Assembly: GCA_024709955.1 (NCBI GenBank) | Contig: JANJVS010000054.1 | Coordinates: 1 to 32,537 of the forward strand | DNA length: 32,537 bases | DNA from: Rhodocyclaceae bacterium | GTDB taxonomy: Bacteria > Pseudomonadota > Gammaproteobacteria > Burkholderiales > Rhodocyclaceae | Reading direction: 5' to 3' | Notes under the pieces: generated by a model | The model's database searches: none | Told to the model about the DNA's origin: nothing | What the model saw: only the letters and a program-made list of their open reading frames with translations | Part shown: in pieces, positions 8,124-16,519 of the stretch | Layout of the letters: every line of letters starts with the position of its first letter | How positions within the stretch are numbered: the stretch's first letter is position 1 | Position numbers and translations under genes: made by a program

Positions 8124-8384
8124 ATGAATATTTCTAGCGTCATCGTCATTCCGCATCCGCAGCAGATCGAGGCGGTGCGTCGCCGTCTCGAGGAAATCGC
8201 CGGCGTCGAGGTGCATGCCGTGTCGCCGGAAGGCAAGACCATCGTGACCATCGAGGGCGATGGCGACCGCGAGACCACGCGCATCTTCGAACACATCGGC
8301 CAACTGGACGGCGTGCTGTCGGCGTCCATGGTCTATCACCAAAACGAATCCGATCCAGAAATGGAAATCTCAGTGGAGGCTTAG
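8124..8384 (+). CDS. napD: NapD, Tat-signal-binding chaperone for NapA
   Basis: This cytoplasmic 86-residue chaperone binds the twin-arginine signal of NapA and holds back export until the molybdenum cofactor is inserted. The sequence [45 protein letters not shown] fits the ferredoxin-like NapD fold, followed by the family's ending ([15 protein letters not shown] type). It is the first gene of the nap transcript, right after the FNR box, and is followed after 37 bases by napA. Identification rests on sequence pattern and the adjacent napA. Confidence 0.92.
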   Translation: MNISSVIVIPHPQQIEAVRRRLEEIAGVEVHAVSPEGKTIVTIEGDGDRETTRIFEHIGQLDGVLSASMVYHQNESDPEMEISVEA

Positions 8385-8421
8385 CCCGCCAGGCGATGCC
8401 GCAACGACAAGGAGGTCTGCA

Positions 8422-10971
8422 ATGAAAGTGACACGGCGTGAATTCATCAAGGCGAATGCGGTCGCGGCGGCAGCCGGCGTGGCCGGCATGACGGTGCCCG
8501 GCGCCCAGGCGCTCGCCCAGGCGAAGGCGGACGATGGCGTGCGCTGGGACAAGGGCGCGTGTCGCTACTGCGGCACCGGCTGCGGCGTGCTGGTCGGCGT
8601 CAAGGACGGCCGCATCGTGGCCACCCAGGGCGATCCCGACGCGCCGGTCAACAAGGGCCTCAACTGCGTCAAGGGCTACTTCCTGTCGAAGATCCAGTAC
8701 GGCAAGGACCGCCTCACCCAGCCGCTGCTGCGCATGAAGGACGGCAAGTTCGACAAGAACGGCGAATTCACGCCGATCAGCTGGGATCAGGCCTTCGACA
8801 TCATGGCCGAGAAGGTCAAGGCCACCATGAAGAATCCCGCCCAGGGGCCGTTCGGCGTCGCCATGTTCGGCTCCGGCCAATGGACGGTGTGGGAAGGCTA
8901 TGCCGCGGTCAAGCTGATGAAGGCGGGCTTCCGCTCCAACAGCATCGATCCGAACGCGCGCCACTGCATGGCTTCGGCGGTCGCCGGCTTCATGCGCACC
9001 TTTGGCATCGACGAGCCGATGGGCTGCTACGACGACATGGAACATGCCGATGCCTTCGTGCTGTGGGGCTCGAACATGGCCGAGATGCACCCGATCCTCT
9101 GGTCGCGCATCACCAACCGCCGCCTCACCGCGAACCACGTCAAGATCCACGTGCTGTCCACCTTCAGCCATCGCTCCTGCGAGCTGGCGGACAACGAACT
9201 GATCTTCAAGCCGCAGTCCGACCTGGCGATCCTCAACTACATCTGCAACTACATCATCCAGAACAACGCGGTCAACAAGGACTTCGTCGCCAAGCACGTC
9301 CATTTCTTCAAGGGCGTCACCGACATCGGCTACGGCCTGCGTCCCAATCATCCGCTTGAGCAGGCGGCCGGCAACAACGGCTATCCCGGCCCGGATGGCA
9401 AGCCGAAGGGCGATCCGAACAAGCATGCGCCGATCAGCTTCGACGAATTCGCCCAGTTCGTCTCCGAGTACACGCTGGACAAGGCCCACCAGATTTCCGG
9501 CGTGCCGAAGGATCGCCTCGAACTGCTGGCCAAGACCTATGCCGATCCGAAGACCAAGGTCTGCTCCTACTGGACCATGGGCTTCAACCAGCACACGCGC
9601 GGCACCTGGGTCAATAACATGATCTACAACGTGCATCTGCTGCTGGGCAAGATCTCCGAGCCGGGCAACGGCCCGTTCTCGCTGACCGGCCAGCCCTCCG
9701 CCTGCGGCACGGCGCGCGAGGTCGGCACCTTCGCCCACCGCCTGCCCGCCGACATGGTGGTCATGAACCCGAAGCACCGCGAGATTTCCGAGAAAATGTG
9801 GAAGCTGCCATCCGGCACGATTCCCGACAAGCCCGGCTACCACGCCGTGCTGCAGTCGCGCATGGCGAAGGACGGCAAGATCGGCTTCCTCTGGACCTCG
9901 ACCACCAACAACATGCAGGCCGGTCCGAACGTCAATGACGAGATCTATCCCGGCTGGCGCAACCCGAAATGTTTCACCGTCGTCTCCGACGTCTATCCGA
10001 CCGTGTCGGCGATGTCGGCCGACCTGATCCTGCCCTCCGCGATGTGGATGGAGAAGGAAGGCATGTACGGCAACGCCGAGCGGCGTGGCCAGATGTGGCG
10101 CCAGCAGGTCAAGGCGCCGGGCGATGCCAAGTCCGACCTCTGGCAGTACATGGAGTTCTCCAAGCGCTTCAAGACCGACGAGGTCTGGCCCGCCGAGCTG
10201 CTCGCCAAGATGCCCGAATACAAGGGCAAGACCCTCTACGAGGTGCTTTACCTGAACGGCCAGGTCAACAAGTTCCCGAAGGCCGAGACCGCGACCGTCA
10301 ATGCCCACGCTTGGGCGGGCTACAGCAACGACGAATCCGAGGCGTTCGGCTTCTACGTGCAGAAGGGCCTGTTCGAGGAATACGCGGAGTTCGGCCGCGG
10401 CCACGCCCACGACCTCGCGCCCTTCGAGACCTACCACAAGGTGCGCGGCCTGCGCTGGCCGGTGGTCGATGGCAAGGAGACCCTGTGGCGCTTCCGCGAG
10501 GGCTACGATCCCTACGTCAAGAAGGGCGAGGGCGTGCGCTTCTACGGCTATCCAGACGGCAAGGCGAAGATCTTCGCGCTGCCCTACCAGCCGGCGGCCG
10601 AGCAGCCGGACAACGAGTACGACCTGTGGCTGTGTACCGGTCGCGTGCTGGAGCATTGGCACACCGGCTCGATGACGCGGCGCGCGCCCGAGCTCTACAA
10701 GGCATTCCCCGACGCGGTGGTGTGGATGCACCCGAAGGACGCCGAGAAGCGCGGCATCAAGCGCAACGACGTCGTCAAGGTGGCGACCCGTCGCGGCGAG
10801 ATCCAGTTGCGCGTCGATACCAAGGGCCGCAACAAGCCGCCGGAGGGGCTGATCTTCATCCCCTTCTTCGACGAGCACCGTCTGGTCAACAAGCTCACCC
10901 TGGACGCCACTTGCCCGATCTCGAAGGAGACGGACTACAAGAAGTGCGCCGCCAAGGTGGTCAAGGTCTGA
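8422..10971 (+). CDS. napA: Periplasmic nitrate reductase catalytic subunit
   Basis: NapA reduces nitrate to nitrite in the periplasm using a bis-MGD molybdenum cofactor and one [4Fe-4S] cluster. The 849-residue protein starts with a twin-arginine signal [10 protein letters not shown] (4-13) and a hydrophobic [16 protein letters not shown] stretch. The cluster ligands follow: CRYCGTGC (Cys47, 50, 54) and Cys82 in GLNCVKGYF. The Mo ligand is Cys182 in [15 protein letters not shown]-terminal [18 protein letters not shown] is the molydopterin-binding segment typical of NapA. ATG 8422 follows AAGGAGG and replaces the track start at 8260, which lies in the napD gene. NapA sits with NapD, G, H and B in one transcript. 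Electrons come through NapB. Confidence 0.98.
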   Translation: MKVTRREFIKANAVAAAAGVAGMTVPGAQALAQAKADDGVRWDKGACRYCGTGCGVLVGVKDGRIVATQGDPDAPVNKGLNCVKGYFLSKIQYGKDRLTQPLLRMKDGKFDKNGEFTPISWDQAFDIMAEKVKATMKNPAQGPFGVAMFGSGQWTVWEGYAAVKLMKAGFRSNSIDPNARHCMASAVAGFMRTFGIDEPMGCYDDMEHADAFVLWGSNMAEMHPILWSRITNRRLTANHVKIHVLSTFSHRSCELADNELIFKPQSDLAILNYICNYIIQNNAVNKDFVAKHVHFFKGVTDIGYGLRPNHPLEQAAGNNGYPGPDGKPKGDPNKHAPISFDEFAQFVSEYTLDKAHQISGVPKDRLELLAKTYADPKTKVCSYWTMGFNQHTRGTWVNNMIYNVHLLLGKISEPGNGPFSLTGQPSACGTAREVGTFAHRLPADMVVMNPKHREISEKMWKLPSGTIPDKPGYHAVLQSRMAKDGKIGFLWTSTTNNMQAGPNVNDEIYPGWRNPKCFTVVSDVYPTVSAMSADLILPSAMWMEKEGMYGNAERRGQMWRQQVKAPGDAKSDLWQYMEFSKRFKTDEVWPAELLAKMPEYKGKTLYEVLYLNGQVNKFPKAETATVNAHAWAGYSNDESEAFGFYVQKGLFEEYAEFGRGHAHDLAPFETYHKVRGLRWPVVDGKETLWRFREGYDPYVKKGEGVRFYGYPDGKAKIFALPYQPAAEQPDNEYDLWLCTGRVLEHWHTGSMTRRAPELYKAFPDAVVWMHPKDAEKRGIKRNDVVKVATRRGEIQLRVDTKGRNKPPEGLIFIPFFDEHRLVNKLTLDATCPISKETDYKKCAAKVVKV

Positions 10972-10989
10972 TTCCGTAACCACATGAAA

Positions 10990-11021
10990 ACGGGAAGCAA
11001 CGCAGGGGGCACGCTTCCCGT
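10990..11021 (+). other. Stem-loop between napA and napG
   Basis: ACGGGAAGC pairs perfectly with GCTTCCCGT (9 pairs) around a 14-base loop in the napA-napG gap. No T-run follows, so termination is unlikely. It ends 10 bases before the napG ATG and could stabilise the napA end of the mRNA or modulate napG translation. Confidence 0.55.
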
Positions 11022-11030
11022 CAAGAGATC

Positions 11031-11882
11031 ATGGACAATGACACCAAGTCCAGAGGTTCCGCCCGTCGTCAGTTCCTCGCCGACACCGCGCGCATGGCGT
11101 GCGGCGTCGGGCTGCTGGGGCTGGGGCTCGGCCTCTATGCGCGCCACGCCACGGCGCTGCCCCCCGCCGCCATTCGCCCGCCGGGCGCATTGCCGGAAAG
11201 CGAGTTTGCCGGCGCCTGCATCCGCTGCGGCATGTGCGTGCGCGACTGTCCCTACGACATCCTGCACCTCGCCAAGCCCGAGGAGCCGATGTCTACCGGC
11301 ACGCCCTATTTCGTCGCGCGCCAGGCGCCCTGCGAGATGTGCGAGGACATCCCATGCGTGAAGGCTTGTCCGACCGGAGCGCTGGATCATGCGCTCACCG
11401 ACATCAACAAGTCCCGCATGGGGCTGGCGGTGCTGGTGGACCAGGAAACCTGCCTCAACTTCCTCGGCCTGCGCTGCGACATCTGCTATCGCGTCTGCCC
11501 GGTGATCGACAAGGCGATCACCCTGGAACCGCAGAACAACGCGCGCACCGGCAAGCACACCCTGTTCATTCCGGTGGTGCATTCGGACGCCTGCACGGGC
11601 TGTGGCAAGTGCGAGAAGGCTTGCCCGACGGAAATCGCCGCGATCAAGGTGTTCCCGCTCTACATGGCCAAGGGCCAGCTCTCGGCGCACTACCGGCTCG
11701 GCTGGGTCGAGAAGGAGAAGGCCGGCGGCAGCCTGGTGGCGCCGGACGTCGAGCACCAGTACAACCTGCCGGAGGGCATGAAGTATGAGCATGGCAAGGG
11801 CCTGTCCGTCAGCCCGTCCGGCGACGGCGCGCCCGGCGCCGCGCCGGGTCTGCCCAAGGCGCTGCAGGGAGACAGGCTATGA
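11031..11882 (+). CDS. napG: NapG, periplasmic ferredoxin-type quinol dehydrogenase subunit
   Basis: NapG is a four-cluster iron-sulfur protein that, with NapH, passes electrons from quinol toward NapAB. The 283-residue protein has a Tat-like leader [26 protein letters not shown] (10-35). Four cysteine groups follow: [12 protein letters not shown] (63-74), [14 protein letters not shown] (101-114), a spaced C-x7-CDICYRVCP (141-157), and [12 protein letters not shown] (188-199). Each is a [4Fe-4S] site. The tail after about residue 255 is Gly/Ala/Pro-rich and not conserved. Its stop overlaps the napH start by four bases. Presence of napGH suggests that menaquinol or ubiquinol can be oxidised in addition to the NapC route. 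Confidence 0.95.
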   Translation: MDNDTKSRGSARRQFLADTARMACGVGLLGLGLGLYARHATALPPAAIRPPGALPESEFAGACIRCGMCVRDCPYDILHLAKPEEPMSTGTPYFVARQAPCEMCEDIPCVKACPTGALDHALTDINKSRMGLAVLVDQETCLNFLGLRCDICYRVCPVIDKAITLEPQNNARTGKHTLFIPVVHSDACTGCGKCEKACPTEIAAIKVFPLYMAKGQLSAHYRLGWVEKEKAGGSLVAPDVEHQYNLPEGMKYEHGKGLSVSPSGDGAPGAAPGLPKALQGDRL

Positions 11883-12733
11883 GCGCGACTCCCGCACGTC
11901 CGGGCAGCGAAGCCATCGCCGAGAAGGGCTGGCTGGCCGCCCACAAGTGGCTGATCCTGCGCCGCGTCAGCCAGGTCGGCATCCTGCTGCTGTTCCTGGT
12001 CGGTCCATGGTTCAAGCTCTGGATCGTCAAGGGCAACCTCAACTACAGCTACACGCTGGACTTCCTGCCGCTGGCCGATCCCTACCTGCTGCTGCAGTCG
12101 CTGCTGGCGGGGCAGGCGCCGGAGAGGCTGGCCTTGATCGGCGTGGCGATCGTGCTGGCGCTCTACCTGCTGGTCGGCGGGCGCAGCTATTGCGCCTGGG
12201 TCTGCCCGGTCAATCTGGTGACCGATGCCGCCAACTGGTTGCGTGCGCGGCTCGGCCTCAAGGGGGGCGCGCACCTGTCGCGCGCCACGCGCTACTGGGT
12301 GCTCGGCATGACGCTGCTGGCGGCGGCTCTCGCGGGGACGCTGGTCTGGGAAATGGTCAACCCGGTCTCGATGCTGCACCGGGGGCTGTTCTTCGGGCTT
12401 GGTTTCGCCTGGGCGGTGATTCTCGCGGTATTCCTCTTCGATCTGTTCGTCATGCGCCATGGCTGGTGCGGCCACCTCTGTCCGGTGGGCGCCTTCTACA
12501 GCCTGATCGGCAAGCTGGCGCTGACGCGGATCAAGCTGCCGCGACGCGATGCCTGCAACGACTGCATGGACTGCTTCGCGGTGTGTCCGGAGCAGCAGGT
12601 GATCCGTCCGGCATTGAAGGGCATCGACGGCGCTCCGCCGGTGATTCTCGACGCGAACTGCACCAATTGCGGACGCTGCATCGACGTCTGTTCGAAGCAG
12701 GTGTTCGTCATCGGCAGTCGCTTTGGCAAATAG
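11879..12733 (+). CDS. napH: NapH, membrane ferredoxin-type quinol dehydrogenase subunit
   Basis: NapH is the membrane partner of NapG. The 284-residue protein has about four hydrophobic helices (near 33-48, 85-100, 140-158 and 172-191) and the conserved cytoplasmic motifs YCAWVCPVN (104-112) and WCGHLCPVG (197-204). Two C-terminal [4Fe-4S] motifs follow: [12 protein letters not shown] (226-237) and [12 protein letters not shown] (261-272). The last has Ser in place of the usual Pro after the fourth Cys, which should not affect ligation. The four-base overlap with napG implies coupled translation. The gene is followed by napB after 45 bases. Confidence 0.95.
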   Translation: MSATPARPGSEAIAEKGWLAAHKWLILRRVSQVGILLLFLVGPWFKLWIVKGNLNYSYTLDFLPLADPYLLLQSLLAGQAPERLALIGVAIVLALYLLVGGRSYCAWVCPVNLVTDAANWLRARLGLKGGAHLSRATRYWVLGMTLLAAALAGTLVWEMVNPVSMLHRGLFFGLGFAWAVILAVFLFDLFVMRHGWCGHLCPVGAFYSLIGKLALTRIKLPRRDACNDCMDCFAVCPEQQVIRPALKGIDGAPPVILDANCTNCGRCIDVCSKQVFVIGSRFGK

Positions 12734-12778
12734 GCAAGTAGCACTCTGTATTCATTTCTCACGGGAAGGGAGACGATC

Positions 12779-13231
12779 ATGAAACGAACCGTCACGATGG
12801 GCATGGCACTGGCCGCCGCGCTCCTGTTTGGCTGTACCCAGCAGTTCGCCGGCGTCAAGTCGATGCGCGGCGCCGATGTCGCGGCCGGCGACAAGGCGGA
12901 CGCACCGAAGACCTACGTCGGCAAGAAGCCGGGCCTGCAGCAGAAGGTCGCGCGCACCTTCAGCACCCAGCCGCCGGTCATTCCGCACGCGGTGGAGAAC
13001 TTCGACGAGATCACCCTCGAGGAAAACCAGTGCAACAGCTGTCACGGCGCGGAGAACTACGAGAAGAAGAAGGCGCCGAAGATCGGCGACAGCCACTTCA
13101 TCAATCCGGCCACCGGCCAGAAGCTCGCCGACAGCTCGATGGCGCGCCATAACTGCGTGCAATGCCACGTGCCGCAGGTCGATGCGCCGCCGCTGGTGGA
13201 AAACAACTTCGTCGGCAACGTCAAGAACTGA
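12779..13231 (+). CDS. napB: Dihaem cytochrome NapB, with possible lipoprotein signal
   Basis: NapB is the small electron-transfer subunit that binds two c-type haems and delivers electrons to NapA. The 150-residue protein has haem sites CNSCH (85-89) and CVQCH (126-130), with the family's PPVIPHAVENF (His70) and DSHF (His106) supplying likely distal ligands. The leader MKRTVTMGMALAAALLFGCTQQ is unusual: LFGC at 16-19 resembles a lipobox, so the protein may be lipid-anchored rather than soluble. It is last in the plus-strand nap operon. A GGGAAGGGAG ribosome-binding site lies just upstream. Confidence 0.95.
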   Translation: MKRTVTMGMALAAALLFGCTQQFAGVKSMRGADVAAGDKADAPKTYVGKKPGLQQKVARTFSTQPPVIPHAVENFDEITLEENQCNSCHGAENYEKKKAPKIGDSHFINPATGQKLADSSMARHNCVQCHVPQVDAPPLVENNFVGNVKN

Positions 13232-13236
13232 CGCCG

Positions 13237-13275
13237 CCGCGCGGACGCGGGCCGCACGGCCCGAAGTCCGCGCGG
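13237..13275. terminator. Long hairpin between convergent napB and napF
   Basis: CCGCGCGGAC pairs with GTCCGCGCGG (10 pairs), and inside it CGGGCC pairs with GGCCCG around GCAC, with G47/AA as a small internal loop. It sits between the two convergent stops. There is no T-run on either side, so it could act as a bidirectional RNA end or block. Confidence 0.6.
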
Positions 13276-13291
13276 AATACCCTCCGGTCCG

Positions 13292-13774
13292 CTAGTCGCC
13301 GGCGGTCGCCATCGTGACGGCGCCGGCGGGACAGGCCGAGACGCAGGCACCGCAACCGGTGCAGCGCTCGGCCAGGATTTCCGGCCGCGCCGCGCCGCCC
13401 AGCCGGGGCGAGAAGCGGATCGCCGCCTCGCCGCAGGCATCGCCGCAGCCGCGGCACACCACGTCGCGATAAGCCAGGCAGTCGTTTGCCACCGCCGCGC
13501 GCAGGCGCCACGGCGGCGTTCCCGTCTTCTGGCGCAGCGCGCGCGGCGCGCAGGCGTCGCGGCATTTGCCGCAGAAGGTGCATTCTCCGCGGGAAAAGTC
13601 GATCTCGGGATAGCCGCGCACCTGCGCCAGGATGCCGGTCGGACAGGCCGGGACGCAGGCGCCGCAGCGCGTGCAGGCGGCGAGGAAGTCCGGCTCGGCC
13701 AGGGCCCAGGGCGGGCGCAACGGCGCCTTGCGGCCGGAAAGGTCGCCGCGCAGGAATTGTCGTCTGGTGATCAT
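13292..13774 (-). CDS. napF: NapF, ferredoxin-type accessory protein for NapA
   Basis: NapF is a cytoplasmic iron-sulfur protein that interacts with NapA before export and helps activate it. The 160-residue protein opens MITRRQFLRGDLSGRK and carries Cys groups CTRCGACVPACP (34-45), CTFCGKCRDAC (65-75, followed by Ala rather than Pro), a spaced C-x7-CRGCGDAC (99-114), and CTGCGACVSACP (138-149). Its RRQFLRG resembles a Tat motif, but NapF proteins normally start this way and are not exported. It lies opposite to napDAGHB, separated from napC by a strong terminator, so it probably has its own promoter or depends on read-through. No FNR box was seen in the 13775-13848 stretch. Confidence 0.93.
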   Translation of the reverse strand: MITRRQFLRGDLSGRKAPLRPPWALAEPDFLAACTRCGACVPACPTGILAQVRGYPEIDFSRGECTFCGKCRDACAPRALRQKTGTPPWRLRAAVANDCLAYRDVVCRGCGDACGEAAIRFSPRLGGAARPEILAERCTGCGACVSACPAGAVTMATAGD

Positions 13775-13848
13775 GGCCCGATCCTAGCAAAACCCCGCTG
13801 CGTCAGTGCTGGCGTCGCCTCGCGGCGCCGCGTCGCGGGGACGTGAAA

Positions 13849-13886
13849 CGAAAAGGGGGGCGGCCATCCGGCCGCCCCCCTTTTCG
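13849..13886 (-). terminator. Strong terminator after napC
   Basis: This is a perfect 17-base-pair stem (arms 13849-13865 and 13870-13886) with an ATCC loop. GGGGGG and CCCCCC runs flank AAAA/TTTT ends, so each strand carries a T-tract at the stem end. It begins 15 bases after the napC stop in the direction of transcription. It should separate napC from napF. Confidence 0.85.
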
Positions 13887-13901
13887 CCTTGTACGACGTT
13901 G

Positions 13902-14474
13902 TTACTCGTCGTCGTCTTCCTTCATGCCCTGCGGCTTCTTGTGGGCGATACCCTTGTGGCAGTCGATGCAGGTCTCGTTGTTCTTCTGGGCCAGTTCGTG
14001 CTGCTTGCGGCCGCGCTGCTTTTGCATCTCGGGGTTCATGCCGTCCCAGCTGTGGCAGTTGCGACATTCGCGGGAATCGGAGGCCTTCATGCGCTTCCAT
14101 TCGCGCTCGGCCATTTCCAGCCGGTGTGCCTCGAACTTCTCGGGCGTGTCGACGATGCCGGTGATCTTGCCGTAGACCTCCTTCGAGGCCTGGATCTTGC
14201 GCATGATCTTGTGCGTCCAGTCCTTCGGCACGTGGCAGTCGGAGCAGACCGCGCGCACGCCGGTGCGGTTCTGGTAGTGGATGGTCTTCTTGTACTCGAC
14301 ATAGACGTTGTCGCGCATCTCGTGGCAGGAGATGCAGAAGTCCATTGTGTTGGTGGCCTCCATGCCGGTGTTGAAGCCGCCCCAGAAGATGATGCCACCG
14401 ACGAAACCGAAGAACAGCAGGCCGATCAGCGAATACTTGGCGCTCGGCTGCTTGAGTGTGTTCCACAAGCTCAT
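13902..14474 (-). CDS. napC: NapC/NirT family tetrahaem quinol dehydrogenase
   Basis: NapC oxidises membrane quinol and passes electrons to NapB in the periplasm. The 190-residue protein has one N-terminal membrane helix (YSLIGLLFFGFVGGIIFWGG, 14-33) and four haem sites: CISCH (47-51), CSDCH (77-81), CRNCH (137-141) and CIDCH (169-173). This is the standard NapC/NirT layout and length. KKPQG near the end is also typical. AAGGGGAGGC provides a clear ribosome-binding site. In many species napC ends the napDAB operon; here it is on the opposite strand, downstream of the ccm operon, with its own FNR-like box. An alternative role feeding another reductase is possible, but napB is the obvious nearby partner. 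Confidence 0.94.
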   Translation of the reverse strand: MSLWNTLKQPSAKYSLIGLLFFGFVGGIIFWGGFNTGMEATNTMDFCISCHEMRDNVYVEYKKTIHYQNRTGVRAVCSDCHVPKDWTHKIMRKIQASKEVYGKITGIVDTPEKFEAHRLEMAEREWKRMKASDSRECRNCHSWDGMNPEMQKQRGRKQHELAQKNNETCIDCHKGIAHKKPQGMKEDDDE

Positions 14475-14535
14475 TTTTAATGCCTCCCCTTGTTGCGAAT
14501 GGGGGCATGTTAGGCCCGCGCGGCGCCAAAACGCC

Positions 14536-14549
14536 TTGATCTAACTTAA
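14536..14549 (-). promoter_or_regulatory. FNR-like box upstream of napC
   Basis: On the minus strand TTAAGTTAGATCAA matches TTGAT-N4-ATCAA at eight of ten positions, with a perfect downstream half. TAACAT (14512-14507) lies at the spacing expected for a -10 in a class II promoter. The rest of the 232-base gap 14475-14706 holds a 7-pair hairpin (14647-14665) and weak matches to the dispersed repeat. Confidence 0.55.
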
Positions 14550-14706
14550 GTCGCAATGGATTCGAGAGGCGCTCCCCGGGGAAGGGCGGACAGCCTGCCG
14601 GCGCTGACAGGTTCGCAAGGTGTGCGGCGGCGCCGATTCCCCGCTTCCGCCGTCCGCTACGGCGGGGAGCCGCAGCGGCTTCATCTGCGCCGACCGATGC
14701 CGACGC

Positions 14707-15543
14707 TCAGCGCTTGACGCCCTTGGCCTGCAGTTCCCTGACCTCGGCGATGTTGGCCTTGAGGACGCCGGCATCCTCGGAATCCGGCGGCAGCAGCTTG
14801 AGCAGGGTCTCCCAGTCGGTGAGCGCCTGGCCGTACTGCTTGGCGGCGTAGGCGGCGGTGCCGCGCAGCCAGAGCCCCTGCGGATTGGCCGGGTCGAGCT
14901 TGAGGGCCTGCTCGATGAGAGCGACGGTCTTGGCGTCGAAGCCGCCGATGCTGGCGGCCATGGTGTCGGCATAGTCGAGCAGGAGCTCGGCGTTGCCCTC
15001 GACCAGGCTGCCGGCGCGCTCGTAGGCGCGCAATGCCTCGGGCAGGCGGCCCATGGCCTTGTAGGAGCGCGCCAGCATGGCCCAGCCCTGCAGATTGTCC
15101 GGCTCCTTTTCGAGCTTGGCGGCGAGGCCGCTGACCATGCGGTCGATGTCGTCGGCGCTGAAGCGCTGCTGCTGCGGCGGATCGATGGCCGCCGGGTTGC
15201 CGAGGGTGAGGTAGAGCAGTGCGGCGCCGACGGGCAGGGCGAGGGCGAGGAGCAGCGACAGGGCGCGCGCCGGCGCCGGGGCGGCGGGCTGGGCGGTGGT
15301 CTCCTCCGCGCTGTCCTCGAGCAGGCGACGCTGCAACTCGGCGCGGGCCTGTTCGTAGTCCGCCGCGGAGAGAGAGCCCTCGGCGCGGTCGCTTTCCAGT
15401 TCGGCGAGCTCGTCGCGGTAGATGGCGGTGTTGATCTGCTTGCGGGAAAACTCGGTGCTGGCGGGACGGTGGCGCAGCGGCAGCAACAGCAACAGCAGGG
15501 CGACGCCGACGAGCAGCGTGGCGCCGATGGCGAATCCCATCAT
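14707..15543 (-). CDS. ccmI: CcmI, apocytochrome c chaperone, short form
   Basis: CcmI binds the C-terminus of apocytochromes c and presents them to the CcmF/H haem ligation machine. The 278-residue protein has an N-terminal membrane helix (MMGFAIGATLLVGVALLLLLLP), the conserved INTAIYRDELAELESDRAEGSLSAADYEQARAELQRRLLED segment, and a second helix (ALSLLLALALPVGAALLYLTLG). TPR-like repeats follow in the periplasmic part (NLQGWAMLARSYKAMGRLPEALRAYERA). It is much shorter than the roughly 400-residue CcmI of many alphaproteobacteria. ATG 15543 overlaps the ccmH stop (ATGA); the track's 419-residue frame runs into ccmH and was rejected. A copy of the dispersed repeat lies in the codons after the first helix. 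Confidence 0.92.
   Translation of the reverse strand: MMGFAIGATLLVGVALLLLLLPLRHRPASTEFSRKQINTAIYRDELAELESDRAEGSLSAADYEQARAELQRRLLEDSAEETTAQPAAPAPARALSLLLALALPVGAALLYLTLGNPAAIDPPQQQRFSADDIDRMVSGLAAKLEKEPDNLQGWAMLARSYKAMGRLPEALRAYERAGSLVEGNAELLLDYADTMAASIGGFDAKTVALIEQALKLDPANPQGLWLRGTAAYAAKQYGQALTDWETLLKLLPPDSEDAGVLKANIAEVRELQAKGVKR
15452..15471 (+). repeat. Dispersed repeat, copy 3 (inside ccmI)
   Basis: TCGGTGCTGGCGGGACGGTG differs from the core at three positions and has the AAAAC flank. It lies antisense in ccmI and codes for part of RHRPASTEF, the segment between the first membrane helix and the conserved IYRDELAELE region. Confidence 0.6.
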
Positions 15544-15998
15544 GACTGGTTTTCCTTGAGCAGCGCCTCGGCGCGTTGACGTTCTTCCTCGGAGAGCGGC
15601 GTGTCGGCGACCTGGCGCTCGCGCTTCCTCAGGTAGGCGACCAGCGCGCCGATACCGACGAGAAGCAGGATGAAGGGGCCGGCCCAGAGCAGGTAGGTCT
15701 GCGGCTTGACCTGCGGCCGGTAGAGCACGAAATCGCCGTAGCGGCTGACCAGGAAATCCTTCACCTCGGTGTCGGTCTTGCCTTCCTTGATCAGGTCGCG
15801 CACCTCGCGGCGCAGGTCCTTGGCCAGGTCGGCCTGGGAGCCGGCGAGCGATTCGTTCTGGCAGACCAGGCAGCGCAGTTCGGTGGCGATGTTCACGAGG
15901 CGCTGTTCGACCACCGGGTCCTCGGCGAGCGGCTTGGCCTCCTGCGCGGCGACGTTGAGGCAGCACAGCAGGGCGGCGAGCGCGAGCGGCTTCTTCAT
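15540..15998 (-). CDS. ccmH: CcmH (CcmL-type) thiol-reducing subunit of haem lyase
   Basis: CcmH keeps the CXXCH thiols of apocytochrome c reduced before haem ligation. The 152-residue protein has a Sec signal peptide (MKKPLALAALLCCLNVAAQ), the diagnostic LRCLVCQNES redox motif (Cys43, Cys46) in a three-helix domain, and one C-terminal membrane helix (YLLWAGPFILLLVGIGALVAYL). This is the short form without the CcmI-like TPR half found in E. coli, and CcmI is encoded next to it. ATG 15998 overlaps the ccmG stop by four bases. The track frame starting at 16307 is an extension into ccmG. Confidence 0.95.
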   Translation of the reverse strand: MKKPLALAALLCCLNVAAQEAKPLAEDPVVEQRLVNIATELRCLVCQNESLAGSQADLAKDLRREVRDLIKEGKTDTEVKDFLVSRYGDFVLYRPQVKPQTYLLWAGPFILLLVGIGALVAYLRKRERQVADTPLSEEERQRAEALLKENQS

Positions 15999-16519
15999 TT
16001 GTTGAGCTCCTGCGCCAGCGGGATGATCTTGTTCTGCAGCACCTCGGGGGTGATCGGGCCGATCTGCTTGAAGCGGATCACCCCCTGCTTGTCGATCAGG
16101 TAGGTTTCCGGCACGCCATATACGCCGTAGTTGATGCCGACGCGGCCGTCGGCGTCGTAGGCCGAGAGCAGGTAGGGATCGCCGAAGCGCGCCAGCCAGC
16201 GCTGGCCGTCCTCGCGCTTGTCCTTGTAGTTGAGGCCGACGATCGGCACCGTGCCGGTCTTGCCGAACTCGACCAGCAGCGGATGCTCCTCGCGGCAGGA
16301 CACGCACCAGGAGGCCCAGACGTTGAAGAGCCAGACCTTGCCCAGCATTTCCTTGGGCGAGAAGCTCTGGTCCGCCGCATGGAGCCGCGGCACGCTGAAG
16401 TCCGGCGCCGGCTTGCCGATCAGCGGCGAGGGCACCTCGCGCGGGTTGAGGTTGAGGCCGACCGCGAGCAGCGCGACCAGGACGATGAAGATGCCGAGGG
16501 GCAGGAGGAACTTGTTCAT
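15995..16519 (-). CDS. ccmG: CcmG/DsbE thioredoxin-like protein
   Basis: This membrane-anchored periplasmic thioredoxin passes reductant to CcmH or apocytochrome. The 174-residue protein has an N-terminal helix (FLLPLGIFIVLVALLAVGLNL), the family's LIGKPAPDFSVPRL, and the active site WASWCVSCREEHP (Cys72, Cys75). A later cis-Pro segment is YGVYGVPETYLIDKQGVIRFKQIGPI, typical of CcmG. It overlaps ccmF and ccmH by four bases each. Confidence 0.96.
   Translation of the reverse strand: MNKFLLPLGIFIVLVALLAVGLNLNPREVPSPLIGKPAPDFSVPRLHAADQSFSPKEMLGKVWLFNVWASWCVSCREEHPLLVEFGKTGTVPIVGLNYKDKREDGQRWLARFGDPYLLSAYDADGRVGINYGVYGVPETYLIDKQGVIRFKQIGPITPEVLQNKIIPLAQELNK

Noticed and set aside
8146-10983. 945-codon minus-strand frame across napD/napA
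   Set aside because: It is antisense to NapA, which is unmistakable, and has no recognisable motif.
14591-14640. Two degenerate repeat copies in the napC-ccmI gap
   Set aside because: Matches reach only 13-15 bases with changes and no A-rich flank, too weak to list as copies.
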